NCBI GenBank assembly: GCA_024362935.1
Contig: JANCRA010000008.1
Span: 32,949,057-33,013,056, forward strand
Reading direction: 5' to 3'
From: Setophaga petechia
Taxonomy: Eukaryota; Chordata; Aves; Passeriformes; Parulidae
DNA length: 64,000 nucleotides
The notes under the pieces are model-generated. The model saw only the letters and a list, made by a program, of their open reading frames with translations. It made no database searches and was not told the origin of the DNA. Shown one piece after another: positions 44,471 through 58,940 of this stretch. The stretch's first letter is position 1. Each line of letters opens with the position of its first letter. A program made the translations under genes and the position numbers.

Positions 44471-47369
44471 CAGTTGCATATTGGGATGGTACATATTTTG
44501 TAATGGCCGATTGCACGATTTAAAAAATAATATTTTGGCCTTCATTCATTGGAAAACTATTGTGGCTGAACACAGGTTTAAACACCAAATACACCACCAC
44601 CACCAAATGGTGCATGTGCGGTGGGACCATAACCCTGTGATAACATCAGAAAGATTCAGAGGACAAAAGTGATTGCTGAGTTTTCCAGTAGATCCTGATG
44701 GTGACTCATTTTTAATGTTAAGACTGGAATCAGAAGGTTTGCATAATTATGCTTGGCTGTACTTGCAGAATTTAAACAGCTATAAAGAAAATAAAATTCT
44801 GAACAGGTTACCTGAAATGAACAGAGGTAGGTTTATTTCCATCAGTCCTCAGATGCTATTTTTGCTAAAATATAGGGCATATCATCTACAGAATGTTAAA
44901 TTAAATTATACAGAATGATACTCAGTTTTATGAATTTGCAGTAAAAGTTGTCTGTATTTGACAGACATTTATAGAAAAAAAATGGCAGTGTTTCTGCAAC
45001 GGATTAAAACCTGTATTTTGCTTTTTTCCTTTGTCTGTTTTGAGTTTAAATGGAAACAAACCTTACAGTATAGAATTGGCTTAAGGTCACCTGTCTACAA
45101 GGGATTACTATGTAGTTCCTTTTATATTTTTCCCCCTACTAGTTTGAGGGACAAAAGGGCAGCAGTACCCTAAGGGCTTTTTCAAATAACCTCTTTAGCA
45201 AATAAAGTCATACCCTATGTATAGAGGCCATTTCATCCCAGTCCCATGGGCTGCCTGTAGGGTAAAATACTGAATTTTTCTGGCATGTGTCACTGAATGT
45301 GAAAAAGAGGATCACTACTTACAGAAAGTTAAAGGCTGAATGAAAGAATGTGAATTTCCTTAATGCACTAATTTAAAACATTGTATATTGAAGCTGAAAA
45401 CATTGACTATAAGCATCTCAGAGAAACACTGGAATATATTTACATGAGCCATACAGAGACTCATGTATCAGCAACTGATTTACTATGGCTTGAAAACACA
45501 ACAGATTCAGCTTATCTGAAATCTTAAACAAACAAATATATTTTCTCCAGGGAAAATAAATAAAATGAAATTTGGCCTGTTTTTTATGAACGCAATCTTA
45601 TGACGGTATCAACTTAACATTACCATAAACATCTCTGAAATCAACTGTCAAGAAGGAATCTGTTATGCTTATATAAATTACTATTATTATTATTTTTGTT
45701 GCTGCACTTGCTGCACCCCACTTCTGTAATTGCTGAAAAGACAACATGCAAACCCTCAAACTTTCAAATATTCACAAGGTATAAAAAATGGTTTTAAAAC
45801 AAATGATTTGACAGCTGCAAATGCAGGATAACACCTAGTTACATTATAGAAACAGTGTGGATAATTACTTTTTTCAGAAGGAAAGACTCCATGGACCACA
45901 GTCCTGTCTGAATTTCCCTGCAGTTTGGATAATGTGCAGTAATACAAATCCTGTTGTCACCTCAACCAAGTCTTTTTTATCATCTATACATCAGCAAGAA
46001 TGATGAGAGACGTCCCATGATTCTAACAGTCTTCCTTTGAAGGATCCACATGTTAATTACTGCACTAATTATGGTTTTTGAATAACCAAATGAAGTAAGC
46101 AGTCTATGGGAGGTACAGGCATAAAACTCAGACTGAGAAAATACTAGTTACTGAAGTCATCAGTGTAAACTGACACATTGAACATTCTTAAAAAAAGTAG
46201 AAGTAGATTTTAAAAGACAAGCATCTTCAATAATTAGGGTTCCATACAGGAAAAAGAAATGTTATTTCTTAATGGCAAGTGCATTTAAACTGTTATCTAA
46301 AGATCTGAAGGTAAGCCTGTTTAATTCACTGCTTCTTCTTTTGTTATTAGGAAAACATAATTGTTCCAAATAATTAGCACTAGAGTACATCACAAGCTGA
46401 CAACAAAATTATAGAAATCTTCATATTCAGATCCGTCTAGCTGGCTATTAGGAACAGTTTCTGATCATAACCCATTAGTTGAAGTGCTGTGAGTTCTTGA
46501 TTGCCACCAAATAACCTCAGATATCTGCCTAAGTTAACAGCCTCTATTTATTCAGAGTTTTCTTGACAGTAAAAATTGCTTACGATTTTTACAGCTGCCA
46601 CACAAAAGAACAGTATCAGATGTGTGCACTTGCAAGACTAGGTGATAAAATAATTGAAATGCGGATTTTTAGACACAATTTCAACGCCTAACTTTCTAAA
46701 TGAAAAACAGCTATGGGATTTCAGTGCGCTGTAATGGTACTATTGGCTTTCCTGTTTATTAAAAATTAACATGAACACATTCCAAATCTTCCTAGATGTG
46801 ATGACCATGCTAATTAAAATAAGATTTGTTTAGGCCAAGGTTCTTTGGCATAACACTCCTACTTTGTCCTTTTTTTCCACTGAACACTAACTAATCAACT
46901 GCTAAAGATATTTCTGTATTTTATGGCTCAATCCTTCTTCAGTTTTTTTGGTACTTTCTTGTGAATCATACCAGGGCATAAACAGCTGTTAATCAATTTC
47001 TTAAACAGATAACTAGCATGGATAGGATCGCAGCAAACACTACCAGAAAGTGCAGCATATTTTTAAAAGACACTGACAAATGAATCTTCTGACAGAAATC
47101 ACTGCTGTAACCCCAAAAGGAAAAAAAAGACCAAAAAACCAAAAACCTATGTGCACATGGTAGGAAGGGAATTGCATTCTTTTAGTTACTTACCCAGCTT
47201 CAGCAAGTGGATTATTGATAATGTAATACAGACAAAATAAAAACTTATTTAAATTTCCCATCTAATACCTTAGTTATCTATAATACTATTTGAAGCTCCT
47301 TTCCAAATGTGTTTTTTTGGGTTTCTTTTTTCCCTGATAATAGCTCAGTTTATAAACCTACAAAGCTTT

Positions 47370-47600
47370 ATGTCAAATCCCATGGGGAATAACTTTGATT
47401 ACTAAAGTAATTAATGATGCTGGATAGTAATATGGATTTTCTGTTAAGATTTGAGTTTGAAGTTAATTAGTCTCCACATTATGATTTGCTGATTAATTAC
47501 AGATATTTAGTTATAAAGAGAGATGTTAATTATTAATCTAAAAAATCATCTTGTGCAATTAACTGAAACTTTGATGTCAGTCACCACTCTCCTTGTATGT
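47370..47600. promoter_or_regulatory. ZNF407: Candidate homeodomain-dense enhancer
   Basis: Four TAATTA cores occur within 125 bases (47408, 47464, 47494, 47527), the last inside TTAATTATTAAT, together with CTTTGAT near 47570 (TCF-like) and TTTGATTAC near 47395. Clustering of such cores in unique DNA is typical of developmental enhancers. The AT-rich background raises chance matches, so the call is moderate. Confidence 0.4.
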
Positions 47601-48000
47601 AACTTCCAAGGTGCTAATTCTATGGAGGGAGGCACATGCCTTCCCCAAAAGGTAAAAAAAATTCCTTCTGCCATCTTTTTTGTGTATATAGTTTAGTACA
47701 GTGAACAAATTTTTCTCTTTATTTGTCAGGACAAGCCACCCACTTTGAAGCTGGACTGTAACTTAATTCTCATGAAACTACTGATCTTTCATGGCTTATT
47801 CTTACAATATGCCTCATCTTATCACAGAAAAAGAAAGTGCTATAAAAGAAATTCCACCACGAGTCTTAACTGTGTGTACTCTTGAAATCTTGTCTTAACC
47901 TCAGAGCTGTGATATTCTGCTGACTGATGGGCTTTGTCAGTTCCCATGTTAAAGTCTGGAATGAGCTTCAGCGTTGCTACAGAGATCAGTATTTTTCTAG

Positions 48001-48033
48001 CAGCAGCAGCAGCAGCAGCACCAGCAGCAGCAG
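48001..48033 (+). repeat. ZNF407: (CAG)11 with one CAC interruption
   Basis: Six CAG, one CAC and four CAG triplets lie in the intron. On the transcribed minus strand of ZNF407 these read CTG. The frames across it are short and show no gene. Confidence 0.95.
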
Positions 48034-51000
48034 TCTTTACCAGTGCCAAGAAAATATTAGAGCAAAACTACTAATTAATGTAACAGCTCAGTTAGAATTT
48101 AAAATCAACTTTTGTTTGAAAAGAAACCCCACCTTATCTCTTTTTTCCCCCCTTCTCTTCTGATCTGCAAAGAAGAAATCTTACTGTTAATGTAAAGAGG
48201 ATAAGAATGCGATTAGAAATAGGGTTAAACCAAAAAGCATCAGCAGCACACCAATGTCCTGGAATTTACCCTAGTAACACAGACTCTGAACAGGGATCTG
48301 TTTACATTATCTCTAGATCATCTTGACAATATTCATTCTCTATTTACCTAAATGAGGCAATATGATGATATTTATTGCTCAGAATGGCTAAATATAGACT
48401 TTTCCTGAGCACTCAGTATCATAGTGGGAGGTTTTGCTCTAATCTACATCTTTAAACTGACAAGCTGGAGCATTCCTAATGAATGCCTCTTTTCATCTGG
48501 ATGTCTGTGTGTATTTGACAGTATAAATATTTAGCAATATCGGAGTCAGCTTGTGATTTTACCCAGATGGACTGATTGATGCCTTGGCTTGACGTTGCCA
48601 AAGACAATCCATGTAGTTATATAAGCAATTTCCCTCTTACTTCCTAAGAAGCAATTAGGTGGCCAAAGGCAGCAACCCAAAAATAGCGAGAATACTTCTG
48701 GTATCAGCTGACAACTCTAAGGGATAAATAAAATATGGTACTTAAATTATTACCACTTTACTTTCATGAATCATGGGATTAAAGCTTTCACTTCTAAAGT
48801 ACATATAAATTGCAGGGTTTCCTATGTCTGTAATTTGCAAGAATCTAAGTTAAAATACCAGCTAATCAGTCAACTCACATTCACCTTGGGAAAAGTACCA
48901 CCCTTCCTTGTCATTTTTGTAAATTGCATGCCTAAGCACCAATGTTATTTTCAGGGGAAAAAAGCTTGTTGTCAATAACATATATTGCAGTCTAGTTAAA
49001 ACAACATTTGTTAAGGTTTAATCGCAAATGTAATCTGCTTTTAAAGTTTAGACAGAATGCTCAGAGAAATTCAAGGGACAGATAATAAATCATTTTCTCC
49101 TGTCCTGGGTGTGAACAAGGTAGGCTGGAGTCTTGCAGGTGTGCTGCCTTTTTCTCCTACATGTTACAGACTCTTGCTGGTTTCCACAGACTGTTCAAAA
49201 ATACAGGGACTCCATAGACTGAGAAATAAGAAATTTTTTACTATCTGACTTTCAAACAACAGTAGCTGCACTTTTGGTATTGTAAAATATTCCCAATAAT
49301 TTTATTCAGTTTGCATCTTTGCATACCGTTTGTAATTCATAATGTGCATAACAAATTGCAGCAACGAGAATTTTTAGCTGCATTTCATGCACGCACATAT
49401 AAAAATATGTGAATTTAAAAAAATCCTGGATACTGAATGTCAGCTTTAAATTAGCTACGAGCTGTTTGTCTGTGTTGGTCTTACATGGTATAAGATGCCT
49501 GTAATGACTACGTCTTGTGCTCTTATGCATGTTAGTACATGGGGGGAAAGAACAGTGGCATAATATTTTTGGCAACAGTAAAATTCACATGTCTCAGCTA
49601 TGTTGTTGATTTCATTCCATTCCCCAAACACCTTTAGTTTCTTTGTTTTCTATTAACTCATTCCAGTCTTTGTATGCCCCATGCAATAACCCAGGAAAAA
49701 GGGCGAGGAAGACATTATTCTTCTTGACACTAATACCTATAGATCCTGTTCTGCAGTGATACCTCTCCCTATCACCAAGTATCTCAGCAAACAGAATTCT
49801 CCGAACTCAAGAGCTGGAACCATTAATATCTTGCACAGGCAAGTGGGACACAATGCCCACTGGTAATCAGACAAACACAACAAGGTTTCTTGGGGACTGG
49901 CCATCTGCTTATGATATGCAGGAGTTTTAAGTGCAGCACGCATTGGCTACATCATTTTGTTCTGAAAAGCAGTCTCTCTGATTACCTGTTTTATTATTAT
50001 TCTGTGACCAGCTGGGTGCCAAATAAAAATGAATGTATGCTGTTTTGTATTTATTGGATTTGATTAGTAATAAATTTGTTATTGACCAGATCCAGAGTGT
50101 GAAGGCCTAAGGCACAATCCAATGGTCTCTACTCACTTGATCATTACACCCCCCACTTTCAATCAAGCTGCATTGAATTGTGTTACTCTGTGTTTTGCTT
50201 CTCAGTTGTCTGGTTTGAGAATGGAAGGTCAGGGATGGAGGGAGAGGAAAGTTGATGTTTTCTACTGAGAAAATTAGGAAAGAAAGGGAAGGCTGTCCCT
50301 TTAAGCTGGGAGACAACTACAAAACAATACCAAAAGAAATCTGGTGATAGAGTTCACTGTACATGGTACAATCCATTGAACAGGTTGACGTGAGAAATTA
50401 CTAGGTCGGATAAGGCAAAGTTTAGAATAAACTGCATTGTTTTACAAAATATGTCATCAGGAAAAATGCATTAACTCTAATCAGCCAAAATGGTGTGATT
50501 CATTGCTTAATTTCAGGGTACCAGGCTATAAATTACATCAGGCCTGCCACAACTAATTTTTGCAGTGGCATACTAGATGAAAAATGAAATGTCCAAGTGG
50601 CTACAAGTGAAAAGCTTCCATCTTTCTTCCACAGCTGAATATTACTTACTCTAATGATGTATAATAGCCTGCAACTACACTTAACCTGTGCATTAAATAG
50701 CAGCACAAACTGTTTACCTAGAGTTATGAAGAAGAAAACAGCAAATCAAGCAAAGGAATCTAGAGTGTGTACATTAACCTCCCACATGCCAACATAATTG
50801 TCCCCTACAGATGATGTATAACACTTACTCCAAATCATACTTTTTTTTTCATTACACATAATAGCTTACACTTCAAGTATCAAAAGTGTCAAAGCATGTG
50901 TGATAAATTGATGCCAAAATGCACCTAATTAATAAGTCTGATGATGTTTAGATTAAAACAGATGTTGGTTATGTTGTTAATAGGAAAACAGCTAATAAAA

Positions 51001-54000
51001 ATAATTGCAACCTATATGCCTAAAAACTGCAGGCATTAGTAAAAAGAACAGCAAAATCTGTACAGTGCAAAATGGTGAATAAGCTTTTTGGGGTGCAAAT
51101 ATTCTTTTATATACAAATTCTGAGCAACAGATCAAAGCAGTTCATCAGATCAGCAGTTACGAGCAACTTTCCCTTGTTTAAAATCCACAGCCAGGCTTTA
51201 CAAAATCATTTTTACCAGTGACACTCTGTGTGCAACAAAAACTACTGTAAAACATGCACATTATTATTCACTTACAATAAGTAAGGTGAATTCTGTGTTG
51301 ATTACATTAAAAAAAAAAAGAAGATAATGAACTCTGGAAAGTTTCTAAATGTGATCAAGGAATCCATGATTACTACGAGTATCTTGTAGATACCAATGAA
51401 AAAATAAACTAGAAATAACATGGTATTTTAAAACTAGCTTTAATCTATAAATTAACTATCATAATATTTAAAATATTTGGGGTTTTTACCCTCATGGAAA
51501 ATAACTGTTTATCACTTTGCCTCCTCAAAAAATATAATATCTGGGGAGAATCTATTGATGGAAAACCTGATGACAAAAAATTCTATCGGTCTGAAGCAAC
51601 TTTTGGAGAATCTGATTAGGTCTCATGCTGCAATACTAGGTATTCCATTTTTGCCAAAGGGCCAGCTATTATTATTAACATCATTTGTCTGAATCATTAC
51701 TCTGCACCTTGGTTCAGCAAACACTATGAAGATGGCATGGTAATAAATGACCGCAGGATTCTTTCCTGCTTCAGCCTGTTTTTATCTGCCACCTCTCTAC
51801 CGTCAGCTCCATCTTTCTGAACCTCTCTGAATCCCCAAAAGGGACGGGGCATCTATTTGTTTTCCACTAGGTTACCACTCTGTCTATTGTTGTTTGCACT
51901 AAAGGGTACGAATTCAATTCATTCTTGTGACATAAAAGCACTGATACAGTAAATTTTTTGCCCAAGAGAAAACACAAAGTTGCTGAATATGGGCTAAGAT
52001 GTGAAGCTCTTGTATGTACGTGAAGGAGCTTTCTGAGACAGTCTTGCTCACTAAATATTGTTTTTTCTCCACCACAATCTAGACAATCACATTACAGTAT
52101 TTTTAACTTACACTAACCTTGCCAAATTGGTACCTCTTGCAAAACAGTGACTGTATAGGAGGGGTTAAGTAATCCATCCTCTCGTACTTATGAACAAGAG
52201 AGGAAACAAAGGGCTGGGAGGTAAGATAGCCAATCGGTTGCTGTAAGATTAAGTAAGCCAGTGCTTCCGCGATAATCAGGGTTAGTGGAAATGGCAGACA
52301 AGAACCGAGGAAAATAAATAACCAAGGAGAAAAGACTTAAAAAGAGTTAAATAAGAAAACTGGAATGAGAGGGAACTACAGGGCATTGATTAATCTTATT
52401 TTCCTGCACGTTGAAATTCACACAAATTACTCTAACTTTATTCATACCTACACATGCCAAAAAATAATCAATCTGCCATCCCAAAGAATTGATCAAAACT
52501 GAACAGACCAGGCATAACATCGCATACTTCACTCTGCAAAATAAAACCAAAACCTTTCAGAGATGTAATGGGTCTCTTTTAAATAAGAAAATATGCTTAT
52601 TTTCTTCTTCAGTGACATGAAGTATTGAAGTGTTGGAAAATACTCTATCAGAACCAGACATGTCTTCAAGATTTCCCAATTACAAACATCTAGTCTGAGA
52701 TACCATCCTTTTGCAAAACCATAAGGCAGATTTTATGAGATGATCCATTAACAAAAAATAAAATTCAATGTCCTAATATATGCAAACATATCAGGCTTTG
52801 AGGGAATTTAAGTCATGTAAATGCAGTTATAAAGCAAACTTAGCACTGGCTTTTCACGGCCAAAGGCATCTTGTTTTTCCAAATACACTGTTAAGAACTG
52901 CCAAACTTAGTAAACCCTACAGAAAATAGCCAAGTACTTTCTTGTCTGAGTCTTATAGAATGCTTAAAAATAGTACTCCTAAGTCTGAAATGCTATAACT
53001 GTTTACAAAACCTGAAAGGTTGCATTATGCACGACTTTCTTTGCCATCAAAATGCTCTATGTTCCTGCCAGAAGTTAAGAAGTTATCACTTGAAAATCAC
53101 TGGCTAATCTAGCTTGTGCTAAGATGGATTTTTAATGAAAGTTTAATGAATGATAAATACTTGTTTCTTGATAAATGTTTAATTATGCCAATAATTACCA
53201 ACTGCTGAAAACTACTGTTGTGTTAATAATGGCATTTTAGTACACAAGCAGTTTCATGAGTCATGATGCTGTTAAAGATCAGAATTCCATCTGTCTAATG
53301 CAAACTAGCAAAACAAAAGAAAAGTCTAATTAATATTTTGATACATTTTCCCTATACACTTAAAACGGATGTCCTTTTGTGAAAGAATAAATTTACTAGC
53401 TCCCTCTTTGAGAGAAGAATTAAATGTCTCAGAGCCATTATGTTATTAATCATTACTACTATTTGAACCTAAAAACTGAAAGAGAAAAAGAAATCAAGCC
53501 AAATGTAGCATATGTATGAATGCTTCTTGCTTACCTTTTTTTGGAAGAGGAAAGAATGGGACATTAAGGTGATGATGAGACCAAGTTTTCACCTGAAATA
53601 TTTTGTAATGTTCAGGTACCACACTATGTTCATAACATTAATCTTCAGAGTTACCTAGGACAATTTTGCTGATGTCAAAAAGCTAGCAAACTGCAACTAT
53701 CACCTCTTACAAGTGAGGGGCCAAGAACCATCAAATTGTCATGGTGCCTCCAATGGGGCCAGATAAAATGGAGATTTTCTCAAAAGTGCAAAGAAGTAAA
53801 ATTACAGACATGAAAAAAATCAGGACAAAGTAAAATAAGAGAAGAATATTGCCATGAAAAATAAGAGATTAAGGCTTTCAGTGATTTATTTGTTCCAGGA
53901 TGCCTCTTGGTTTGAAAGTATCTCCTGTATTTATTGTGCTCTTGGTACTAATTTTGGCTCTGTCTCTCAGCTAATTGCCACATTACCTGTGGACAGCCTA

Positions 54001-57000
54001 GCCAGGATCCTGGCAAGGTGCTAAGCCATTGGGCTTTTAGTGATTGAAATATGGCTTCTTCCCTGCATCAACTCCCATGTTAGGACATATTTTTCATCAA
54101 TATATTTAAAAAGGGTTTTGATTCTTATAAATGTTGAATTTACATTCTTTTTGAAATGTTGAGGTTTTATTTCTTCTTGAAACTGTTTAAAATTTCAATT
54201 TAAATGGGTCCTTGCTTTTCACAGCAAAGATGGGACAGAGCACTGTAAAACTTGTTTTATTCAGTAATCTTGTATCTCATGTGGGCATGACTAGGGGACC
54301 CTATAAATTATTTCTATTTCCTACATCTACAACTCTATGACACAAATTTGTTTTCTACATAAAGGAAATGTATTTTTTTGAGAAGCTATTCTTATTTAAC
54401 ATTTATGTAATCTTTACTGTGCGTCAGGATGTATTGGAGGACTATGACCTCAACTTGAGCACCTTACAGAATACTTTGATTCTGAAACAATTCTTGTAGT
54501 TCTGAGAATTGCCTGACATTTTTGATTTTTTTTTTTTTTACTGAAAAATACTCTTTTTTGCAGATTGGCAATAGTTCATATCAAAAAGGTAGTTAAACAT
54601 AAAACCAGACCATAAACTCTAATACTGAACCAACCAAACGCACTAATGAAATATCAGAAAGGAGTTTTTCTTGCTGGAGAGAGAGAAAGGAATGCTGCTA
54701 CAGATTAGCACAGTGAGCCTGTTAGCATCCATATAGCATCTGCAATGCAATGCAGAAGTCAGTGCAGTGAAACCAAAAACAAAGCCCATCCTAACAAATG
54801 GCTGGTGGCTAATAACACTTCGTCCCTAAGATTAACTTAGGAGAATAAAAGAATAAACGCAAAAGTATACTCAAATGTGTATCGAAAATTTCTCCTGCAG
54901 TTGAATCATAGCAGGCTGCTGCTCTAATGTCATAAAATTACCTAGATTATGCAGTAATGTATTATACAATCAGTGATAGCCTTTTTGATGCTGTCATACT
55001 GTGTTCTGTAGCACTTGGAACCTAAAGGTAGTACTATATAGATATCAATCTCATCACTATCCTGTATTTCAAATAGACACAAAACCAACTCATCTCCTAA
55101 TACTACAGGAAAATTTGCATTCCCAGTAACCAACAGCATAAGGAAACTGTCTCTTTCAACTGAGCCAAAACATTCCTGTGGCCCATGTTGGAGGACAGAC
55201 TCCTGTCCCATATAATGGCGGGATGGGCAAGTCAATCCCAAATCCCACTGATTTCAGGAAAATGGTCTGCTTTGTTCTTCTACAGTACAAAAGACAGGAG
55301 TGTAAACTAGCTAACCTTGCCCAAGACCACTGTCATAAATCACAAAAATATAATTTTATTATTGAAGAGATATAGCAATTTGCAAGTTTTTAAAGAAATC
55401 TGAGTTCTAAACAACTTGCCTATGAAAATTTAATTCTATTGCAATACTTCAGTGAAATTTATAACAAAAAATGCTGCTTAAAAAAATTAAAGAACTGTCT
55501 TAATCCCATTGCACTCAGCCTTCATCCTGTATTTCAAAATCTTTGCGAACATTACTCCTCTTCAAGTCAACAAACAAAATGCTTCATGCCGAATATCTCA
55601 GAAACAGTTACATACATGCTGTGTTAGCAATAACATTTTGGGGTTTTCTGTGCTTTTAAGACATGGTAACATACTGGTAAAAACTGCTAGTGGCTATAGT
55701 TGCTCATTACAGCTGGACTGGGTGGAGTTACATTGTCTGGAGCTGAAAGGTTGAAGATTTCTCCTAAAAATACGAGGTAGAGACAGCCATATATTAAAGT
55801 TTCACTCCACGTAAATGGAATGTCACTCTTTTATAACTACAGTCCACTATGATAATCCTCTTGGAATGCATTAATTATCATCCACCAGATAAGTGTCAAA
55901 AGCTACATTCCTAAAGGATTATCAATTCCCACCCAATTTCTACTGCGGCTGAATAAAGAAGAAAAGTTAGCGGAAAAAGAAGCAGCAGCATCAAGAAGCT
56001 CTTAGTCTTCCCACAGCTATTCTCTACTCAGAATACTGCCTTTTGGAACAGCTCAGCCATTCATATAGCTTTCATCACAACTGCACAAGTAGAAGAGAGC
56101 CAGTGACATGGTATCTATGTTAAAACAGGAAAGATTTTGTCCTGCAGATTCTTTCATTATATAGCAACATTCTCATTACAAGTACAGGGGAAAAGAAAGA
56201 AAACCCTTCACTGCTAGAAGGCTTCAGTAAAGATCCCAAACCCACAAAATAAGAGTCTTTCTTCTTCAAGTTCTGGCATTTTTAACCATTACGTCAAATG
56301 ATTTTCTACTGCCTTTTCTCTACCCCTTTTTTCCCCTATGCTTTCACTTTTCTACTTTTGAAAAAAACAGAATGCATACAAAACTCCCTAAAAGACTTCA
56401 GTGAATAACTTGACTGACTACATAGGCAGGAAAAGGCATAGAAAAAGCAAAGTGCTCCAAATATATGGAACAAGACCAAAACCAAATTTTAAACAAAATT
56501 TGACTTTTGTGAAAGAAGTTACACAACCACACCCCCCAAAATACACAATTTCTAAGATACTGTATAGGTTTTTTTATAGGCTTCTGGATGTAGTTTACTA
56601 CTTGTAATTTAGGTACCTGTGAGCAACTCTGCCATTTGTGAAAAATCAGTCCATCCAACCCCACAATGAGAGAAGAGTATGTAATCAATTGAGAAATACA
56701 CACACACCCAAACACATGGATGGGTAATGCCACCTAAATCTGCACCACTAATTGCTCTGCAGGTCTAACATTACAACCTCAGTATGCTTGAAAAGTGGAG
56801 GAGATGAGCTAGAAGAATTCTCTGTTTAAAGTAAACTCTACTGCACAGAAGAGTTAGTGGTGAGCCTCTTCATGCTGCTTTTGCTTCTGAGTTATCAATG
56901 AAGTGATAGCCCTGCATGGAAGTGATAGCAGACTTAGTAGTGTTTTATATACAATTTATATGTTGTAGTTGTTCTTGGAGGTTTTGTGCCAGGCCCTGTA

Positions 57001-58659
57001 CAAACACAGGAACTGAGGGAAACAATCCACTGAAAGGCCTTGCAGTCTAGAAACAAAATGAGAATAAACTAATGATAGAGAAAGCATAATGTTGAACAGC
57101 TTACACATGGCCACACTATTATGGGAAAAAAAAAGCCTTTTATTCACCTAATGTTCTAACAAGGACATTTCAAGCCATTTAGAATACGGACCTTTTACAG
57201 CATTTGCTGTTATCACTATGCGGCACCACGCAGGTGGAAATGCTGTGCTGTGAGACACTTGTGGTAGATTCCTGTAGCACATTTTCTATAAGTAAGAATG
57301 TCCTGGGAAAATTCCAGTATTTTTAAGTACATAACACTTGCTTGTGTTTCCCTGCAGTTTAAACTGAAATGCAGTCATATAATTGGTCATATAATGTTGC
57401 TCTGTGTTGAAATCCTGCAACACAGGATTCTGAAAATCCTGAAACCTGCAAGTTTCACCTCAGCTAATGGCTGGTTTTCAACGGGGAGTGAAGCCCTTTG
57501 GATGTTATAGAAAACTGGAACAGATTTTAAAATCCTTTGAGACAGAAGATCCTATAGAAATATTAAATTATTACAGTAAATTTGGAATTGATGAAGCAAC
57601 TGAAATGCTGAATTGCTAGATACATTCCTTGTTTCTTCCTGTAAAAGAGTAGCAAGTATTTACCAGCACATACCACAGATCTAAACCCAATTTGACTTCT
57701 ACCCTACCTTGTGCCACAGTAATAGCAGATCTTCCCACTGTCACTGAAACAGGATGAGATTCTGGGTTTTGTTTGTTTGTTTAACAGGGCTTTTAAAATG
57801 AAAACTTTGGGACATCTGTGGGTGCCTTGTATTATATTAACACATGCACCTCGCTGTCTCCTGTCTTAACAGTGTGTTGTCACATTAGCAGTTTGGGCAA
57901 GACAGAATTGCTCATCTTCCCCTCACAGCCCATCTGGTTTCTCCCAAGCTGCTCAGGCGACAACACTCTAAAGAAAAAGCGATGTTATCAGGGGCACGTA
58001 CCAATATATATCACATATTGCAGCATGTTTTGTCATTTACAATGCATCATAAAAAGTTACATTGCATCTGACCTACAACATGATGTAATGTAAAATGACA
58101 TGCTTACATTGAACAACATTACATTACTCAAAAATCTGAATTTAAAGAAATAAGCATGCGGAGGGGTGTCTATTTATTTATTTGGAATGCTATAAATTTT
58201 GACAGACACTAAGTCAGCCAAGAAAAAAGGGGGAGGTGAAGCAACTAAATATTTAACTGCATGGGTGCTTAGTCACTTGCTAATGCCATTTTTTTACAAA
58301 CAAAAAAATTAAATAATACACGATGAGATCTGTTGTACGTCTTTAATATTAAACACAACAGATGATATAATCACAGAAATAATTCCAGTGACTTTCAAGG
58401 TGTAAAACTGTAGTCAATTTTCTTCAGGTTTTACTACTAAAAAGTGTAACAATCAAGCTGCAAAAATCCATTTTAAGGTTTTCTGTTAGATTTCTAAGAG
58501 CAAGAGTGAAAAGCAGAGTGCTCTGTACATTCCACAGATCTGCTTTTTAAGAATCAACATGGTACACACCATGTGAACTGTCACATTAATAACCCTATGC
58601 TGATATTCAAATTTTCTGTCTTAAGCTAAAGAAAGATTGAATACCCTGCTGTTGTGTGG

Positions 58660-58940
58660 CCAAGATTGAAGAGGTGCCTCACTGACATTGTTCAAAGTTT
58701 ATGAAAATATATGAATGCTCAAATGTCATTGGCTTTGCGCCTCCAACAGACTGTGGTTTTATGAGAAATCAGTCTTTTAATCAAAATGATTGAATACCTT
58801 AAGGTCGAATCCAAAGATATCAGTTAATATCTAGAAACGTGCTATTTCTGCGTATTTTGCCAAATTTGTGGAGCATTTTAAAGTGTTAATTTGTGCATCC
58901 CATATTGAAAATTGATCTTGAGTTTTAGCTTTTTGTCAAG
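58660..58940. promoter_or_regulatory. ZNF407: Candidate conserved non-coding element
   Basis: Unique sequence without homopolymers, with ATGTCATTGGCTTTGCGCC, GGTCGAATCCAAAGATATC and ACGTGCTATTTCTGCG. CpG sites survive in an AT-rich intron, which suggests constraint. Function is inferred. Confidence 0.35.

Noticed and set aside
54942..55241. 99-codon minus-strand frame
   Set aside because: Tested as a ZNF407 zinc-finger exon. It has no C2H2 spacing, no linker and no acceptor/donor pair.
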